A program made the translations under genes and the position numbers. A stretch of DNA of 64,000 nt from OLB6 sp964620125 (lineage in GTDB: Bacteria > Bacteroidota > Ignavibacteria > Kapaibacteriales > Kapaibacteriaceae): assembly GCA_964620125.1 (NCBI GenBank), contig CAZUGQ010000001.1:62001-126000 (forward strand). Direction: 5' to 3'. Shown one piece after another: positions 61,419 to 64,000 of this stretch. The notes under the pieces are model-generated. The model saw only the letters and a list, made by a program, of their open reading frames with translations. It did not search any database and was not told where the DNA came from. The number at the start of each line of letters is the position of its first letter. Within the stretch, counting starts at the first letter, position 1.

Positions 61419-62804
61419 TTATCGGCCTTCAGATACCAGCTTTGGGCAGTTGGGGCAATTCTCTGGTGAATACGTTCCGGCACCCTTCACCAGCATGCCC
61501 TGCTCCAGAATCACGTACACAAAGCCATCTCCAAGGGGCTGCCGCTGAAAACAGCAGTCCTTGCACAGATAGTACCCCGCTGCCGTCTGGCGAACCACAA
61601 TCGAATAACAAGGACTCTCCGCCCCGGCCTGTCGAAGTGTTCTGCCGTTGGCCGGATCGGCGGGATCCCACACGAAGGCATCTTCCCATCGAATGCGTTC
61701 GGCACCTGGTTTGAACGTGGTATCAACACACACACTTTTGTTGTCTTCAACACAGAGTCTTGCCGTTCCTGGTGGGCAGGGGGCTTGAGGCACGTTTGAA
61801 GGAGTACTACCCGGTGTGTTCGGCTCGCTTGATTTGCCATCACCCGAAGCACCGCCGCTTGGAGTGGAGTCGTTGGTTGTATTGGGCGGTTTCTGGGAGT
61901 CCGCCGAAGATTTTGTAGCACCGGTATCCGACGGGTCTGGGCCTACAGGAAAGGTGGTTGGACCGGTTTCACGTTCGCCGTTTTCGCCATCGACACCGCT
62001 GAGTTCGTCGTGGCACGGACAGTCAGCGATTGCGTGATCCGGATGTTTTGCGCACTCGCAGTGATGGTGGTGTCGGCGGTGGTGATGCGGAGGGAGCACT
62101 GGCCGCGGACGTGGTGGGTTCGTGAACCGGTAGGAAAATCCAAGAGTTACCGTAGTGATCCCATCGTTGCCGCCTCCAAAGTCTACGTCATCCAGATAGG
62201 GCGAAAACACAAACCGGTATTCTCCACGAAGTACGAGTCCAGCTCGGTATGAAAACGGAATGCGCACGCCACCACCCACCGGGATACTCGCCGTTGTTGG
62301 TGTGTACACCTTGGTTGCCAAGTTGGGGAGAGCGTCGTGCGCTTCGGCAGTGCTCGGCGCAAAGTCTACCAATCCAACCCCGGCAGAGATAAACGGGATG
62401 GCCGGCAGCCCATCCACGATGGTATAGTTAACCAATAGGTCAATAGTGGAAATCCTACTCTCGTTTTCCGGCTCGATGGTGGTTAATGTGCCAGGATACA
62501 ATCCACCAAGGCTGTTGCCCTGACCGAAATACTGTGGATAACTCGCCACGTCATTCTGCGAAATTTTCCACCGGATTTCCCCAAGTCCGAACCGTGCTTC
62601 GATACCTAGACGGCTGATGGGGGCATACTGCACCGACACCATTGCCCCAGTGCCCCAGAGGTCGTCAGTGAACTCACCGTTGTACTTGTGGGCAGCGCCA
62701 GAGAGCCAACCGCTCACTTCGCCGGGGTACTGCTGCGCCATGGCTGGGATTCCCCAACCTCCGATTATGGCAGCAAGCATTAGGATTTGTAAAGTGTTGC
62801 GCAC
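61419..62804 (-). CDS. Paralogous barrel protein with His/Cys-rich linker and Cys-rich C-terminus
   Basis: 461 residues; start chosen at GTG 62802-62804, giving signal peptide RNTLQILMLAAIIGGWGIPAMA (a longer GTG at 62831 is possible). The barrel domain (YNGEFTDDLWGTGAMVSVQY, GGGNDGITTVTLGFSYRF) is clearly homologous to the next gene. After it comes PPHHHRRHHHHCECAKHPDH and IADCPCHDE (His/Cys cluster), a low-complexity Gly/Pro/Ser linker, and a C-terminal region with cysteine pairs (LCKDCCFQRQ, CPNCPKL). The OmpA domain is absent. Seven bases separate it from the paralog. Confidence 0.8.
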   Translation of the reverse strand: MRNTLQILMLAAIIGGWGIPAMAQQYPGEVSGWLSGAAHKYNGEFTDDLWGTGAMVSVQYAPISRLGIEARFGLGEIRWKISQNDVASYPQYFGQGNSLGGLYPGTLTTIEPENESRISTIDLLVNYTIVDGLPAIPFISAGVGLVDFAPSTAEAHDALPNLATKVYTPTTASIPVGGGVRIPFSYRAGLVLRGEYRFVFSPYLDDVDFGGGNDGITTVTLGFSYRFTNPPRPRPVLPPHHHRRHHHHCECAKHPDHAIADCPCHDELSGVDGENGERETGPTTFPVGPDPSDTGATKSSADSQKPPNTTNDSTPSGGASGDGKSSEPNTPGSTPSNVPQAPCPPGTARLCVEDNKSVCVDTTFKPGAERIRWEDAFVWDPADPANGRTLRQAGAESPCYSIVVRQTAAGYYLCKDCCFQRQPLGDGFVYVILEQGMLVKGAGTYSPENCPNCPKLVSEGR

Positions 62805-62885
62805 GTTATTTCTCCCTGACTGCGGAACCACAGCGGACTAGCAATAACCGTTCCGTTTTCCCCAAAGGGTGTGCACAACCTGGGT

Positions 62886-63437
62886 CTACGTGTGAATAAC
62901 TGCCAGAATTCGTGCGGCTACTTCATCTACCGAGCCGATCCCGTTTACATGAACCAACAGATTTCTCTTTGTGTATAACTCCACCAACGGTGCTGTTTCC
63001 TGTCGGTAAACAGCAAGGCGGTTGTTGATAACTTCCTCCGTGTCATCTGCCCGACCTCGAGCGAGTAATCGCTCCTTGATTGTCTGGTCGTCCACATCAA
63101 GATTCACAACCGTGTGGATAGTCCATCCGCGCTTATCCAATATGTGGTCCAGAGCCTGAGCTTGAGCTTGCGTCCGAGGGAACCCATCAAGGATGCAGCC
63201 ATTGGCAAACTCGGGCTGTGCGATAGCTTCTTCCACAATGCGAGCCGTTACGTCGTCGGGAACCAGGTGACCGGCCTTCACAAACGACTGGGCAATCTTC
63301 CCTACTTCCGTTTGTCCGTTGATTGCTGCACGGAATGCGTCTCCGGTGCTCAGGTGAGCGATGTTGAGACTGCGGGCGAGTATCTGTGCCTGAGTGCCTT
63401 TACCAACACCGGGAGCACCAAAGAGAATGATGATCAT
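62886..63437 (-). CDS. adk: Adenylate kinase
   Basis: 183 residues, the short form without the long LID domain. Walker A ILFGAPGVGKGTQAQILA, then HLSTGDAFRAAI, LDGFPRTQAQAQAL, and the lid region LLARGRADDTEEVI. Converts ATP + AMP to 2 ADP in the cytosol. Starts ATG 63435-63437, with the pseudouridine synthase gene ending 28 bases upstream on the same strand. Confidence 0.95.
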   Translation of the reverse strand: MIIILFGAPGVGKGTQAQILARSLNIAHLSTGDAFRAAINGQTEVGKIAQSFVKAGHLVPDDVTARIVEEAIAQPEFANGCILDGFPRTQAQAQALDHILDKRGWTIHTVVNLDVDDQTIKERLLARGRADDTEEVINNRLAVYRQETAPLVELYTKRNLLVHVNGIGSVDEVAARILAVIHT

Positions 63438-63464
63438 GCGCGAAAATACAGCCGGAGTGATGCC

Positions 63465-64000
63465 TCACTCCCACCGGAGGGTACTTGTGTATGGTGCGGC
63501 ATACTTGCGCAGTACCTGCAATGTGGCGGCGAAGTCGCGTGGATACTCACTGTCCACACGTACACTCTCGTCCGTTGCGGGGTGACGGAACTCAAGCCTC
63601 CGCGCATGAAGGGTGAGCCGCTCCATAAGGGGGCGTTCCGTTGTGTGCTTCTTGAGGTTGTAGCGGCGTTTGATGCTTGAAAGTAGAAAGGCCGACGTGG
63701 TTCCGTAGTCGGGATCAACAAGTAGCGGATGCCCTATGGCAGAGCAGTGGACTCGTATCTGGTGAGTTCTTCCGGTGATCAGCCTGCACTCGATGAGAGT
63801 GGCCAACCTGAACTTTTCCAGAACCGTTACTTCTGTGTGGGCTTCTTTACCGCGAGCTGACGGACGCATCAAACCCTTTCTGCGGGAATCGGCTATGATG
63901 GGTATATCAATCGGAAACCGATCGCGTTCTACAATACCGCTCACTATAGCATGGTAGTACTTGCCTACCGTGTGATGTTCGAACTGGTCGTTCAGTGACT
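63465..64000 (-). CDS. Pseudouridine synthase, RluA/RluD family (5' part outside window)
   Basis: Open frame to the window edge, so the N-terminal part, including the catalytic Asp (HRLDxxTSG), is not seen. The visible C-terminal half has FEHHTVGKYYHAIVSG, the RluA/RluD pattern, and LIECRLITGRTHQIRVHCSA, the diagnostic motif. Acts on rRNA or tRNA uridines; the target is not set by this part. A start codon GTG inside (63942-63944) is not the true start because the frame and homology continue upstream. Confidence 0.9.
   Translation of the reverse strand, partial: SLNDQFEHHTVGKYYHAIVSGIVERDRFPIDIPIIADSRRKGLMRPSARGKEAHTEVTVLEKFRLATLIECRLITGRTHQIRVHCSAIGHPLLVDPDYGTTSAFLLSSIKRRYNLKKHTTERPLMERLTLHARRLEFRHPATDESVRVDSEYPRDFAATLQVLRKYAAPYTSTLRWE

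Noticed and set aside
1025..61785. The AGCCCCCT motif as paired terminators (as in DNA-uptake sequences of Neisseria)
   Set aside because: Copies are not arranged as inverted pairs after genes; nearly all are single and inside genes.
1025..61785. The same motif as a Chi or KOPS-like polar site
   Set aside because: Twelve copies in one orientation and ten in the other, with no switch along the window.
1..64000. CRISPR array, prophage or insertion sequence
   Set aside because: No repeated spacer-like units, no transposase, integrase or phage structural genes were recognised.

Overview
The window looks like chromosomal DNA from a Bacteroidota/Chlorobi-side (FCB group) bacterium, possibly close to Ignavibacteria or 'Candidatus Kapabacteria'. 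The evidence is indirect: at least seven secreted proteins end in a type-IX-secretion-like C-terminal domain, there are GWxTD, DUF4397 and Omp28-like proteins, LptE, LolA-like and TamB point to a Gram-negative envelope, Shine-Dalgarno sequences are rare, and several genes have a TAnnTTTG box upstream as in Bacteroidota promoters. No rRNA is present, so the placement is inference. The sequence is a scaffold with one run of ten Ns at 54128-54137.

Layout. 1-6.2 kb: end of a peptide-type ABC permease, pdxH, and a minus-strand operon of a secreted amidohydrolase, an alpha/beta hydrolase and an M1 aminopeptidase; tRNA-Pro. 6.3-14.7 kb: a thioredoxin-plus-propeller secreted protein, the Rsh (p)ppGpp enzyme, nuoJK, a thioredoxin-like lipoprotein and a DUF4397 protein; then tRNA-Leu and tRNA-Val. 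15-21.3 kb: NifU-like and Mrp Fe-S proteins and three Asp-box secreted proteins. 21.3-25 kb: FAH-family hydrolase, processive GT2, LptE, MBL hydrolase. 25-28.3 kb: nuoAB, anmK, acyl-CoA dehydrogenase. 28.3-35.6 kb: TamB, isocitrate dehydrogenase, thiolase. 35.6-43.5 kb: GT-C transferase, atpDC, guaB, a Xaa-Pro peptidase and GT4. 43.5-48.8 kb: a CDF-like protein, an Fe-S oxidoreductase with membrane domain, a CoA-transferase and a GWxTD protein. 48.9-54.1 kb: Omp28-like protein, yidC-yidD-rnpA-rpmH. 54.1-64 kb: DUF3467, TPR lipoprotein, LolA-like, alpha/beta hydrolase, RlpA, DUF2279, two paralogous outer-membrane barrel proteins, adk and an RluA-family pseudouridine synthase.

The genes describe a respiring heterotroph (complex I pieces, F1 ATPase pieces, isocitrate dehydrogenase, acyl-CoA dehydrogenase, thiolase, CoA-transferase) with much investment in its envelope and in secreted proteins. 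Complex I genes are split into at least two loci (nuoAB and nuoJK).

Most unusual content: (1) two adjacent paralogous barrel proteins at 59.9-62.8 kb, one with a 23-cysteine stretch including a near-continuous poly-Cys run, the other with a His/Cys cluster at the same place; (2) an 8-11 bp motif, (A)AGCCCCCT(N)C, found 22 times on both strands, about ten times more than expected by chance and mostly inside genes; (3) a CDF-like protein with altered metal-site residues and a Cys-rich tail; (4) an alpha/beta hydrolase whose nucleophile serine is glycine; (5) a six-copy octamer repeat at the end of atpC; (6) seven C/G homopolymer runs of 8-9 bases inside genes.
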